The notes beneath the pieces were generated by a model. The model had not been told where the DNA came from, searched no databases, and saw only the letters and a program-made list of their open reading frames with translations. Shown here in pieces: positions 9,880 through 19,445 of a stretch of DNA of 64,000 nucleotides (the stretch's first letter is position 1; each line of letters opens with the position of its first letter). Source of the stretch: Chytridium lagenaria (lineage: Eukaryota > Chytridiomycota > Chytridiomycetes > Chytridiales > Chytridiaceae); NCBI GenBank assembly GCA_025449115.1, contig JAHLKC010000009.1:248001-312000 (forward strand), read 5' to 3'. A program made the position numbers and the translations under genes.

Positions 9880-12392
9880 TCAGCAGTAAATGTTGTGACG
9901 CTCTAGTTTTTGATTTGCCCACACGTTTTCGAGCGATTTCCTGGTGGCGAAATTGGCACGTTTTATCATGTGAAGGTCTTTTTCGAGTCTGGAGAAGCGT
10001 CGTAGGATGTTAATTTCCATGTGAGCGAGCGTATTGGGGAAGGGGAATGAAAGTGAGCGAGCATATTGGGGAAGGGAAATGATGGGGGTGTAAAGTCTTT
10101 TAAGCGAGCGAGAACATTTGGAAAAGGAAACATGATGGGGGTTGAATGAAAACAGAGAGAAAACAGAAAAGATTCGGAAAACGGGTATAGAAAAAAAACT
10201 CACTCTTTTCGTGAAAGTGCAAGACGTTCCAAAGAGTGTTGACGATCAATATCCGCAATCCTCGATTCATACTCTCGTTTCTGTTTAATAATCGCCATCT
10301 GTTCCTGGTAAAGCTGTTTCGCCTTCTCCTTTTGATAAAGGAACATTAGGCTCTCGCTTCTAGCAAACGGGTTCTCGGTCATGGGTTCCTGAATCTTCTC
10401 GGCCCGCAAAGCCTGCGCCCGAATTTGTTCCGCCAAAACCTCTTGCTGCTGATGTCTTCGTTTGAGTTTCTCCAAATGTCCATGAATCTCGGCTTCCTTG
10501 AATCTTTTCAAAAAAGTCAGCCAAATATGGAGAATGAATTGTTGTTTTTACTCTCGAAGGAATTTCTCGTTGAGTTCCTTGTCTTCTACTTCTTTATGAA
10601 CCTTTTCGCGTGTGCGTTTGCTTTGCTTGATCGTCATTTGGTCGTGGAGGTCTTTGGCGAGATCTTTGGCCATTCTCACTCTATCGGGTGGTGGGGCTCT
10701 ATTTTCAAAGAGGTTTCCCATGGGCAAGTTGGCGCCATTTCGTTTCCTCTGGATCTCCTGTTTTTCCATATTTAAAACTGCACTCTAATGAATAAGGCTC
10801 AAAAACTTACCAATTCGAGAGCCTTTGAGTGATTGTACTGAGCCGTAGAAATGGCTGCCTTGACTTTCATTTCATCAATAGCCTAAAAAAAGAAGGTAAA
10901 CCCCCGTCAGATCGTTGTTTGCTGGGTCACGATTATACCTTGGTTTTACGAAGATACTCGCGATCAACTTCTAGAGAAAGAGAAAGCAGCAACCTGTCCT
11001 GATCTTTCTCTTTCTTTACAAGTTGATCTTTAACCTCGATCACTGGCATCGTCCTTTGCTTACAAATCGGGCACTTGATATCTGACCACAACCGATCTCC
11101 GGAATGAGGATGTGTATGTTTACCTGAGAATATTGTTAATGAAAAAAAGCCTCACCCCACCTCTCCCTCAAATGAAAGCAACAACCGAAAGAAATTAACA
11201 TACCGCCACGATTCAACACAAGATCCAACTGCAACTTTTCATTGTTCGCAATCTGCGCAGCCATTTCCTCGTCTCTTTTCACGGTCTCTGTGGTTTGACG
11301 ACCATGCGCGTGGTTCGTTTTAGTGTCATCGGATTTATCGTCACAGGGGTTGGCCAGAGAGGGGAGGGGACACGTTCGGAAATGTGGATTTCGGTGGCGG
11401 TCTGGGAGGGTTGGGAGGTGGAATGGCTGTCGTCCTTTAAATCTTCCTTGGGGGATGGATCGGCGGTTAAGGGTTTGTCCGTGGTTCTGACAAGAGGGAG
11501 CCTATGTATTGAAGAGAAAAATTAAAAATCACCGTGGGCTTTGGTAACTGATACTTGTGCGGCAAGGAAAAAAACATATAATTGGGTGAGCGTGATATTT
11601 ACTCTTTTTGAGAGCTTTCATCGCTAAGAGCCTCCAAAAATTCCGGGTAGAATCTAACATATATGGTTAAGTTGACAAACATTGGATCAACAGGTTTTAC
11701 CTAAGTTTGATCTCTCGGTGTTGAAAGTATAACCTCCCCAGGGATGACATTGGCAACACGACATTTTTACCCCTCTTGAGCACCCGAAACATTCCATGCA
11801 CAAAATCCTTCAACCCCGACTCAATATCATCTTTACTCAACCCGCTTCTCTGAGAAACCATGGAAAAGTTGACATGCTCGGCCGGTGCGTATCCTTTAAA
11901 AAAGGAAACAAAAAAGGCTTAACAACCGGAATGGTTTAGGGGAAGAGAAAAAGAGCGCTTGAGTCGCTGCGTTTTACCTGCAACAATGTTCCTGCTGACG
12001 TGATATCCAGATATCTTTTTCCCATCCACGTGCTGGAACAAATTTGGGAACGCTGAAATCTTGGGCATCATCCGCGTCCCTCCGCAACCGTTTCACGTAA
12101 AAGCAACCGATTCCAGGAAAATTGACCGACTGCAAGTAAAAAGTACGCTGGTAAGTTAATCTGCGCTGACAGAATGAAAAGTTCTCACTCTACGGTTGAG
12201 CAGCTGCGCGTTGACAAATGTCGTCAACTCAGTCCACATTTCAGTCAAGTCTTTTGTTGGATTGTCAGCACAAACAAAACAGGGGGCATGGAGGACCCAC
12301 CTCCTGCATCTAGGGTCGAGTATCTCTTGCATTTCGATATGCCGCCGCATACTTCCCGGACACATCCTCAAATCCCAATTTATCCATCTCAC
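9880..12392 (-). CDS. CCDC81-like protein: two HU-type domains plus coiled coil
   Basis: CCDC81-family proteins carry two eukaryotic HU-like domains and a Cys-containing, coiled-coil C-terminus, and are associated with centrosomes or basal bodies. Here the first HU-like domain reads LTEMWTELTTFVNAQLLNRR, then after an intron SVNFPGIGCFYVKRLRR. The second reads NFSMVSQRSGLSKDDIESGL followed by KRGKNVVLPMSSLGRLYF and KLRFYPEFLEALSDE. Downstream (about 11070-9880) are a CPICK zinc-ribbon-like segment and a long charged helix (EVKDQLVKKEKDQDRLLLSL, LERLALSRKE). The end is LENVWANQKLERHNIYC and stop. The true start is uncertain; 12392 opens the frame that contains HU-1. One intron (about 10019-10195) carries a small tandem repeat. 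Confidence 0.75.
10019..10150 (+). repeat. Three degenerate tandem units in a CCDC81-like intron
   Basis: GTGAGCGAGCGTATTGGGGA, GTGAGCGAGCATATTGGGGA and AGCGAGCGAGAACATTTGGA begin three successive units of roughly 35-60 nt, each followed by a GGAAATGATGGGGG-like stretch in the last two. The GAGCGAGC core resembles the GLDC intron repeat. Confidence 0.7.
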
Positions 12393-12710
12393 AATAGGTC
12401 CTTTACGAAACCGAACGTGGGACCGTGATACTGCAGAGCGTATCGCTTTCGCTCTCCTCCAGCAAACTTAAGCCTTCTATCGATGGCTGAACTAAAAGTA
12501 ATGCGAATAGCCGTTTCCCTGCGCCTCTCAGGTAATGAAAAGCACCGAAATAAACGTGTACGGTGAAAACGACGAAGGCAGACTGGATAAGGAAGCAGAC
12601 AATACAGCTTTGTTTCCATTGTTACAATGCCGTACTCATCGACAGTGGGACTGGAGCCCAAAACGGGTCTTATCATGATTGGTGTTGTTTTCCTCTATTT
12701 ATTTTATATT
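12393..12710. other. Short spacer, no gene recognised
   Basis: This lies between the 3' end of mL45 and the presumed 5' end of the CCDC81-like gene, both on the minus strand. A 95-codon minus-strand frame (12389-12676) shows no family resemblance and may be 5' leader. Confidence 0.5.
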
Positions 12711-13640
12711 TTATTTATTTTCTGCAACTATCTTGCCCGCAACCCGCCATGTGGCTTCGGATTCGGACACTTCGCGCTCAAAGACGACGTATTCGGTTTT
12801 TCTCTTTTGGCGTTAGGATCTCCACCGACGGAGACGGTCGCCAGAGTAGATTGCGTAAGACTGTTTGGAAAAGTATTTGTCAAATAACCATAACGAAAAT
12901 AAAACATAAAAAGATGAACGATCACAATCGCTTCCATCTTTTTACCTGGGTAGTGGTGATTTGAAGCGTGAGCTGCACAAAGACACCAGCCTTTGACCCT
13001 TTCTCTCCTTGAGCCTGTACTGTCGCCATGTGTACAATCTTTGAGGTCGGGGTCCCGTGAAGTTGCCACTTTCCTTTCCCTATCCGCCGCAATTTCTTAA
13101 GTTCCGGGTTGATGATCTGAAAGCTGAAAGTTAGGACATCTTCACCTTTATTGATAAGCATAAACAAACTCACGGCGCGCATAGAATTCGTTGTTAACCG
13201 ATCTAATGTTTCTTCGTCACCCCTGATAATATGAAATAAGAACGGTTATGGCAGAAGATAAATCGGGGGAGCATTGTCAAAGTATGAAATATAAGCTCAC
13301 TCTGCAAAAGCCTTGTTCATTTGAACATACACGCCCTCTAATGTTTTCCTGAGTCCCAAATCGTGACCTTATTCCGCTTCAATTGAAAGACACTACAACA
13401 CATCAGTTAAGCTTATTCGACGTGCGTCGTTCTTTCAAAATAGCAAACGCCGGAAATAAAAGTTCTATCTATAACAAAGAAAGGGTCCACGCAGTTCCTT
13501 ACCTAAACACCATTTGGAGTTTTTTTTTTAATGCCAGTAAAGAAGCTTTTCGTCCCTCTTTTGTAAATCGCGACGCAAATGAATCAAACTTGCGTGGAAT
13601 GTATCGATCTAACGTCAAATGCCGTTGTTAGTAAAAAAAT
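12711..13640 (-). CDS. MRPL45: Mitochondrial ribosomal protein mL45 (MBA1/Tim44-like fold)
   Basis: mL45/Mba1 sits at the exit tunnel of the mitoribosome and links translation to inner-membrane insertion. In order on the minus strand: KFDSFASRFTKEGRKASLLA (about 13610-13540), the analogue of the family's SKEGL..K helix; LRKTLEGVYVQMNKAFAE; DEETLDRLTTNSMRAVSLFM; KWQLHGTPTSKIVHMATVQA; VFVQLTLQITTTQ; then QSTLATVSVGGDP and, after a one-base frame change, EYVVFEREVSESEATWRVAG before a stop at 12711. The EYVVFE..........WR pairing is the diagnostic end of the family. The start is unresolved; an upstream Leu-rich, Arg-containing frame near 13770 (MTILQCLSILRPLLLFG) could be a presequence exon. The gene is divergent with bL32m. 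Confidence 0.8.
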
Positions 13641-13986
13641 TAAAAAAAGCAGCTAATTTAGCGCCTTCTGACCAACAAATTAAAAAACATCATAATAAAA
13701 GCATGCGGCCAAATAATAAAAGCGGTCGTAGGATGCTCAAGCATTGTAAAATAGTCATCTTTGCATGGCCTGACATGGCCACCCACGTCTCCCCTCCCAG
13801 ACCAGGGCCCAAGTCAACGCACCTACGATATTCATGCTAACAGGTCTTGCCGCCGTTCTCGCCTGCATTGATACCAGCCTCGATCCGAATAACCCAACCC
13901 CAAAACGTCCCCCATCACAGCGTTCGCTGGTCTCAAGAAGCTCCTCATCAAACACTCCATTTTTTATAAAAAAAAAAAGTGCAAAA

Positions 13987-14338
13987 ATGTTGGGAGTCCT
14001 CCATGCACCCACATCAGCGCTACCAGCTTTAACTTGGGGTCTTTGGAGACCGTTAAGTTGGCTCCCGAGCATCCTCTGGGCAGTTCCCAAGAAGAGACAA
14101 CACACAGGAAGAAGGTGCCAAATTATATCATATCACCGGCTGATTTTGTTGTTTAGAGGTTGAGAATGAACAGTAAATGGTTACGGCCTATTCATGTTGG
14201 GTCATGCCCATTCTGTGGGAAGCCCAAGATGATGCACAATGTTTGCTCGTCCTGTTTCAAGTAAGCCTTTTTTACTGCATTTGTATGCGATTTTCTAATC
14301 TTCAAAAACGCAGGAGCGTCAGAGATCTTTCATTTTGA
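13987..14338 (+). CDS. MRPL32: Mitochondrial ribosomal protein bL32m
   Basis: bL32m is a zinc-binding protein of the mitochondrial large subunit, matured by cleavage just before AVPKKK. Here the presequence MLGVLHAPTSALPALTWGLW leads to SILWAVPKKR. The expected RKKR segment follows only if one base is restored near 14090, just before an intron (about 14110-14157). The next exon encodes MNSKWLRPIHVGSCPFCGKP, then KMMHNVCSSCFK, giving paired CPFC..C..C zinc ligands. A second intron (14261-14313) precedes a short tail ending at 14338. The upstream in-frame ATG at 13834 is an alternative start; I prefer 13987 because its leader is a typical length. Confidence 0.85.
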
Positions 14339-14987
14339 GGAAACATCAAGTTTAAACCATTATGTATTTATGTCGGGAAAGAGGAGATAAGGATGGATGC
14401 GCCATGGATGGGAGTCGATAGAGCGGTTATTGGGGGAGAATGTTGATATTTGGATGGATGGACAGGAATTGCATTTCGGAAATGACGAACGCCGTTTGGA
14501 GGCGATGTTTGAGGTTGCATGCATTTCAATATATAATGTATAGCATGCCATGGGGTCACCATGATCCCTACAACTCACCATCTCATTCATATTTCATCAT
14601 GTTTACATTACGTAACAGTGGGACCTTAATGAAATCGCCTGCCCTTCAGTGGACGTTAAGTGTATCAACTGGAAAGCTCACTATAAAAACAAACTAAAGT
14701 TCTTTTTGGCGCGTGCAAAGAAAGGTTTTTTTTAGAACTTCAGTTACGGCGATGATGATAAAGCCATTGCTTGAGAATGTGTCACTCTCGTAGCTCAGTT
14801 AAAATCTCTGACGGTTGTGAGCACTCTCACGAGCAAATCAATCCGACTTTATTTAAATGTAAAAGAATCCGGAAGGACAGCAGATAATAGTCAAGAAAAA
14901 CCAAGTCGCATCTCTTCGTAGTGATGGGAGCTTTTGAAAAGTCAACGAGTTGAGACAATCCCAATTCCCAGAAACAGCTTTTAAACT
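14339..14987. other. Unassigned interval upstream of the MMTAG2-like gene
   Basis: Several frames of 60-85 codons occur on both strands without recognisable motifs. One plus-strand stretch (about 14618-14735) reads CPSVDVKCINWKAHYKNKLK, which looks protein-like (F-box-flank style) but has neither clear splice sites nor a start. I leave it uncalled. Confidence 0.4.
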
Positions 14988-15838
14988 ATGTTTTCTGGAC
15001 CTGTTCGAGGAGGGAATCGAGGAGGTGCTGGTGATTTTAAGTGGGAAGGTATGCAAAGCAGGAACTATGGTATCGGTACTGAATGCTTTATTAGATGTCA
15101 AAGAGGACAAGTATAGGAAAATTACCTTGGGCATTCCGTGCATGCCCCTGTTGGGAGATGGCAAAGGAACCGGGATCTAAACTGGTACAATAAGGATGGG
15201 ACTGGAAGTAGCAGAGAGGCCATTGACGACTCAGCAACAACCGACGAAATGAGATCTATTAAAGAGAAAGAGGCGGAGGCTATGGCAGAAGCACTTGGAT
15301 ATGGAGGGAAGAAGAAGCAGTCAGATTCCAGCGTTTCAAAACAGGAGATAAAGAGACTATTGCAGATGGATTCAGCGGATTTGGATGAAGATGATAGCAG
15401 AGCCGCAACAGGATTAGGGTTCGGGAGGAGGTGTGTTTTTCTCTATGGATGAGGTTTTGATAAATTATTAGAACAACTGTCATTGAAATGCCGGTGGAAC
15501 TGCCAGACAGCGATGTGAGCGATAGAGAAGTACGCCAACAACCGTCCACAGTACGTCAACTTTATTGTTCATGCCTTCCTTCCTACTTGTTTTTATTATT
15601 TTATTTTACTTTATTTTACTTATTTACATGAATTTTCTTCTGCGTCTCGCTTTAACAACTCTAGTCGACGTCAAGACCGAAGATTCCAGAGGAGTCAGCC
15701 GAAATTACGTCAAAACCAAAGAAGAGAAAACATAAGGAGGAAAAGTCGGAAAAGAAGAAGAAAAAGAAGGAAAAGCACGAGAAATCGTCAAAGTCAAAGT
15801 CAAAGAAGAGAAGGCACAATAGTGACGATGAGAAATAA
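14988..15838 (+). CDS. MMTAG2/C1orf35-like nuclear protein
   Basis: This resembles the multiple myeloma tumor-associated protein 2 family, small nuclear proteins of unknown biochemical role. The start MFSGPVRGGNRGGAGDFKWE matches the family's [20 protein letters not shown] opening. After an intron comes DVKEDKYR and, with one missing A in an A-run near 15120, YLGHSVHAPVGRWQRNRDLN, the family signature. Next are WYNKD, the helix EKEAEAMAEALGYGGKKKQS and QEIKRLLQMDSADLDEDDSR. Two further introns (about 15431-15470 and 15551-15664) precede a Lys-rich tail ending KSKKRRHNSDDEK at 15838. The gene converges on IWR1 with 9 nt between stop codons. Confidence 0.85.
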
Positions 15839-15847
15839 AAAAGATAC

Positions 15848-17150
15848 CTAGTAATAGTAGTCGTCGTCGCCGTTGTTTGATCCCATTTCGCTGTCCTCTT
15901 CGTCAGGGTAGTCGTTTCTCCAGTTATCTTCGTCTAAACCCAATTAACATTTACTGAAGCTGCTTGATTACCATTTGAGTCAGTATCGACATTATCATAA
16001 GCTTCATCATCGGATTCATCATCCGAGTTCCACAAATTCTCATTCTCCAACATCCTGTTCAAAGTTTAACTTCACATAAGCGAAAGAAAACGTACATCGA
16101 TATGGCACCCCCGGTGGGAACAAAGTTTTCCTTAGATGCTGTTTTTAGGTAAACGTCATAGACGAAGGGTTCCGATTCCTCCATAGCCGCTTCGTCCTTT
16201 CATACGTCAGAATTGGCATTAAACTTGTAATAACCTGGCTAAACAAGATGTTAGATAAACTCCATAATTGCATGTTTACTTTAGCTCTTGTTCCACATCG
16301 ACATCAAAAACCTTTTACAGTGAGTTTATGGTGAGGTTGAAGGCAAACCTTATAGCTTTGGCCGTTCATGTTGACTCTGTTTTCAGCTATTACACGGTAC
16401 CTCGCAGCCTTTGCTTCTGCCTGCATCGAAGAAACCAGCTGCGACCGGAGGCGTGCTGTTCCTTTCTCCTCTAAATTATTCATAGAATCCATATCCCTTA
16501 TCCGCCCTGCGAACAGCGGTTTCGTCCTTCGGACAACAGGCACCTTGTTCTCTGTGGTATCAGCTTGGTTCTAATGTTCGCTGATTAGAAAATACAGTGA
16601 AAAGTAAAGGCATTTTACCTGGAAGTCGTCCACAAGGTCATCCATAGTGTGACTGAATCGGAACATGATGGGTTCAACATGATTCTCTGTTCAAAGTTTG
16701 AGCAAGTCTTAAGCTAGCATGTGCTAACCTTGCACTTTCCGAGCTTTATTTACGACTACAGCAGAACAAAAAAGAATCAAGGGGTTAGATGTAAGATTAC
16801 AGCAGGCTCAAAGGGCTCAACCTATGGCTGACGGTGCATCGGCATCTCTTTGACGTTTTACTCTGAAAATGGTTGTCATTCTGCTTGCTTTTTTCTCGAC
16901 TTCAAAATATTATTATAAGAACAAGTTAGAATCTTCAGTTGAGGGGCTAGGGAGAATGGACAGACTTTCTCCGTTTCTTTTCCTACTGAATGATGGCACT
17001 CTTACCTACTGGTGTACGAAGTCCATACAGTCCTTATTAGAGCCGTCTATAAACAAGTAACAATGAGGGTTATTTTTTACTACGCCTTCCTACCTAGTAG
17101 TAAAAGGAATTTGTATATCGATGAGGCTTCTACGTAAGATTGGCTCGGCG
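15848..17150 (-). CDS. IWR1: RNA polymerase II nuclear import factor Iwr1 (SLC7A6OS family)
   Basis: Iwr1 binds assembled RNA polymerase II in the cytoplasm and directs its nuclear import. Minus-strand exons read VKRQRDADAPSAI, then ENHVEPIMFRFSHTMDDLVD, then VPVVRRTKPLFAGRIRDMDS with a long helix ARLRSQLVSSMQAEAKAARY, then EEQEL-like acid residues and SEPFVYDVYLKTA (the family's YDVY motif). The acidic tail contains LWNSDDESDDEAYDNVDTDS and DEDNWRNDYPDEEDSEMGSN, ending DDDYYY and stop. YPDEED near the end is the hallmark of the family. The first exon is uncertain: IDIQIPFTTR (about 17155-17094) splices in phase to VKRQRD, but I could not find its ATG. Confidence 0.85.
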
Positions 17151-17241
17151 GGGTTAATGGAGTTATTTTAAGTGAAAGGACGTACAAGCAAAAGAAAAAC
17201 GTAGTCGTTGATTTCACGTGATATTTACAGATGCATTGATA

Positions 17242-17814
17242 TTAGGATACGTTCAAGAATGTCACGGAGCCTTTCTCGGCCTGGTACCCCTCCCTCGCGA
17301 TCAGATCATAAACCATGTCCAATTCTGAGTGGTCGTTGTGATCTGCACAGTAGGCCTAAAGCCTTTCAAGATCATTGAGCATGGTAATGCTATTATGCAA
17401 CTGGAAGAAGACGTTGTTCAGCGATGCATTGATCGACGCGGCACTAGTAAAGAAAGGATCAACTGAAGAAAAACCCATCAGCAGGTTGGCAGTTTTCACT
17501 TACTGAACACTTTGGCAGATTTGAAAGGCAGCTTGCATAAAAAACATCCTTGCCACCTCCTAAGACGACTTGCGTGCGGCTTTGATGAGGCATTATAGGT
17601 CATTTTCAACCAGATGTCGAACACTTTGCCGAAGCTTTGTGTTGGAGATGAACATCACTGGTGCTTTAATCATCTTACGCCATATCCTTTTCACCCATTC
17701 TTCCAGATTAGGATGCAACCGAGGCCTGAATAGGCGAAGTGAGCGGGCACCATGTCTTTTCAAAGCACAGCTTGCTCGATTGCTAAGAAAACTCTTAGGG
17801 TTGTTCTTTGGCAA
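17242..17814 (-). pseudogene. Broken reading frame, family not recognised
   Basis: One minus-strand frame reads MPKNNPKSFLSNRASCALKR, then HPNLEEWVKRIWRKMIKAPV and SVRHLVENDL. It continues through a TAA to CLIKAARKSS, through a TAG to EVARMFFMQAAFQICQSVQ, and across a probable intron (GTAAGTG to TTCAG). After the intron, in a shifted phase, come FFTSAASINASLNNVFFQLH and MLNDLERL, then another TAG and AYCADHNDHSELDMVYDLIA, ending FLNVS and stop at 17242. The stops sit where Gln codons (CAA/CAG) would fit, as C-to-T change would produce. I do not recognise the protein; it could be a decayed gene, a transposon fragment or an uncorrected sequence of a real gene. Confidence 0.4.
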
Positions 17815-17830
17815 ACTAGAAATGCTTGAA

Positions 17831-18198
17831 AGTTCTAGTGTAAGTAAAAGTCCCTTGGAAAGCGCTTTTATCGTTAAATTTCGTGTAAATGCAAGAAAAC
17901 AGCCATCCGCATCCCCAATTCAGGTTGGATGCTTGCGAATCGCAGAGAGCACCACTTTTTATGAGTAGTGTTGTTCCTTCAGCACAGTTCGGTATTTAGA
18001 GATATGAAGGTTTATTTGTTCACAAGTCGTGTTTGTAACGGCAAAAACGTTTACGGACTGTATTATCTTCGTCAGCACGAATGATACGATTCCTTTATAT
18101 GTTAATCGTTTCGTTAATCAACAGCATTTATTTAGTTGATGAGTTGAGGCTGCCGCAATACTATTTTTTTTATTCTTTGAAAACTTTCTGTAGCGAAA
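17831..18198. other. Intergenic, nothing recognised
   Basis: AT-rich spacer upstream of CWC15, presumed to hold its promoter. No coding or RNA feature is supported. Confidence 0.5.
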
Positions 18199-19276
18199 AT
18201 GACTTCAGCAGCCAGGTGAGTCCAATACAACGTCCATCAGACCAGCAAAATAGCTTTGTATTGCATTAGGCTGGTTCGCAGCGTCATGTCTTGTAAACTT
18301 GACGTACAGATGGTCCACTATACCTCTTTGGAATTAGCTTATCTGACTGTTTTTGTTACTTTCTTGTTCACCATTAGACCGACATGGCTTCCTGCTGTGG
18401 GAGGAGGCACATTGAGGGATACCGGAAAAGCTCGTCTTGCACAGCTCAGTAGCAGAGATTTAGTGCACTACACAAAGCTGAAAACAAGGTACACTTATTT
18501 CCCAATGCCTTCAGTTCTCTGCATTACCAATCTTTGAGATAAGTACTTATTGCTATTCTCCATCAATACCTCAGGCAACCTGTCCCGAATGCAGACAACA
18601 GTGCTGACAGTCGTGCGGAACTGCGGAGACGACTGGAAAGTGCGGAAAAGAGCGCCAAGGGAGGAAGTGGAACCAACAGCGGAAGCAGTGAGGCTACAAC
18701 CTCCACATTGATGCTTCCTGCACCTACCCGCCAACCAGATGACGATGACGATGTAAATGAAGATGAAAAAACCGTCCCGCACCCATTCAAAGCATTCTCG
18801 ATGCCGACGATGCAGTGGATGAATCTGAAGACGACACCGATGAAGATTCTGATGAAGACGAGGACGATGATGAGGACGATACTGCAGAGTTGATGCGGGA
18901 GTTGGCAAAGATTAAGAAGGAGAGGGCGGAAGAGAAGGAACGTGTGGATAGAGAGAAAAGGGAGATGGAAGAGCAGGCGAGAGAGGAGGCTATGTTGTCG
19001 GGGAATCCATTGCTGAACTTGGCGGAAGGTGGTACTTCGCAGGCATTGGCGACAAGAGACTTTAGTGTGAAGAGGAGGTGGGATGACGATGTAGTCTTCA
19101 GAAATCAAGCAAAAGGACAGGACGAGAGAGTCAAGAAAAGGTTCATTAACGATTTGTTGAGATCAGACTTCCACAGAAAGTTTATGAACAAATGTAGGTC
19201 CCATACACGGGTTCTGGGATGGTTTTGGCCCCTTTTTGGTTAGAACTAACTCTTCTTTTTCAAAGATGTCAAGTAA
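18199..19276 (+). CDS. CWC15: Pre-mRNA splicing factor Cwc15
   Basis: Cwc15 is a component of the Prp19/NineTeen complex of the active spliceosome. Exon 1 (18199-18215) encodes MTSAA. Exon 2 (18378-18488) gives [10 protein letters not shown] and the hallmark YTKLKTRQ junction into exon 3 (from 18575). Exon 3 continues [20 protein letters not shown], an acidic middle ([20 protein letters not shown]), a helix [27 protein letters not shown] and the conserved [18 protein letters not shown] final tiny exon supplies YVK and stop after FHRKFMNK. A one-base loss in an A-run near 18768 breaks the frame before [10 protein letters not shown]; restoring it gives the family's expected sequence, so I treat it as a sequencing indel. 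Confidence 0.95.
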
Positions 19277-19445
19277 ATTCGCCACACACAAGCTCATTCT
19301 CTCCATGCTATACCTTTGCTTTTAAAACTACTTTGATAGGAACGCTTTCTACCCATGTACAATGTCTCTATTTTAATGACTCTTTGGAGGATATGCTCAA
19401 ATATATGAGATGATGAAAAAAAAAATACCAAAGCCCCCCGCCACT

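Noticed and set aside
18563..19108. A 181-codon minus-strand frame opposite CWC15
   Set aside because: It is a shadow of the acidic and helical region of CWC15, whose plus-strand exons carry family motifs.
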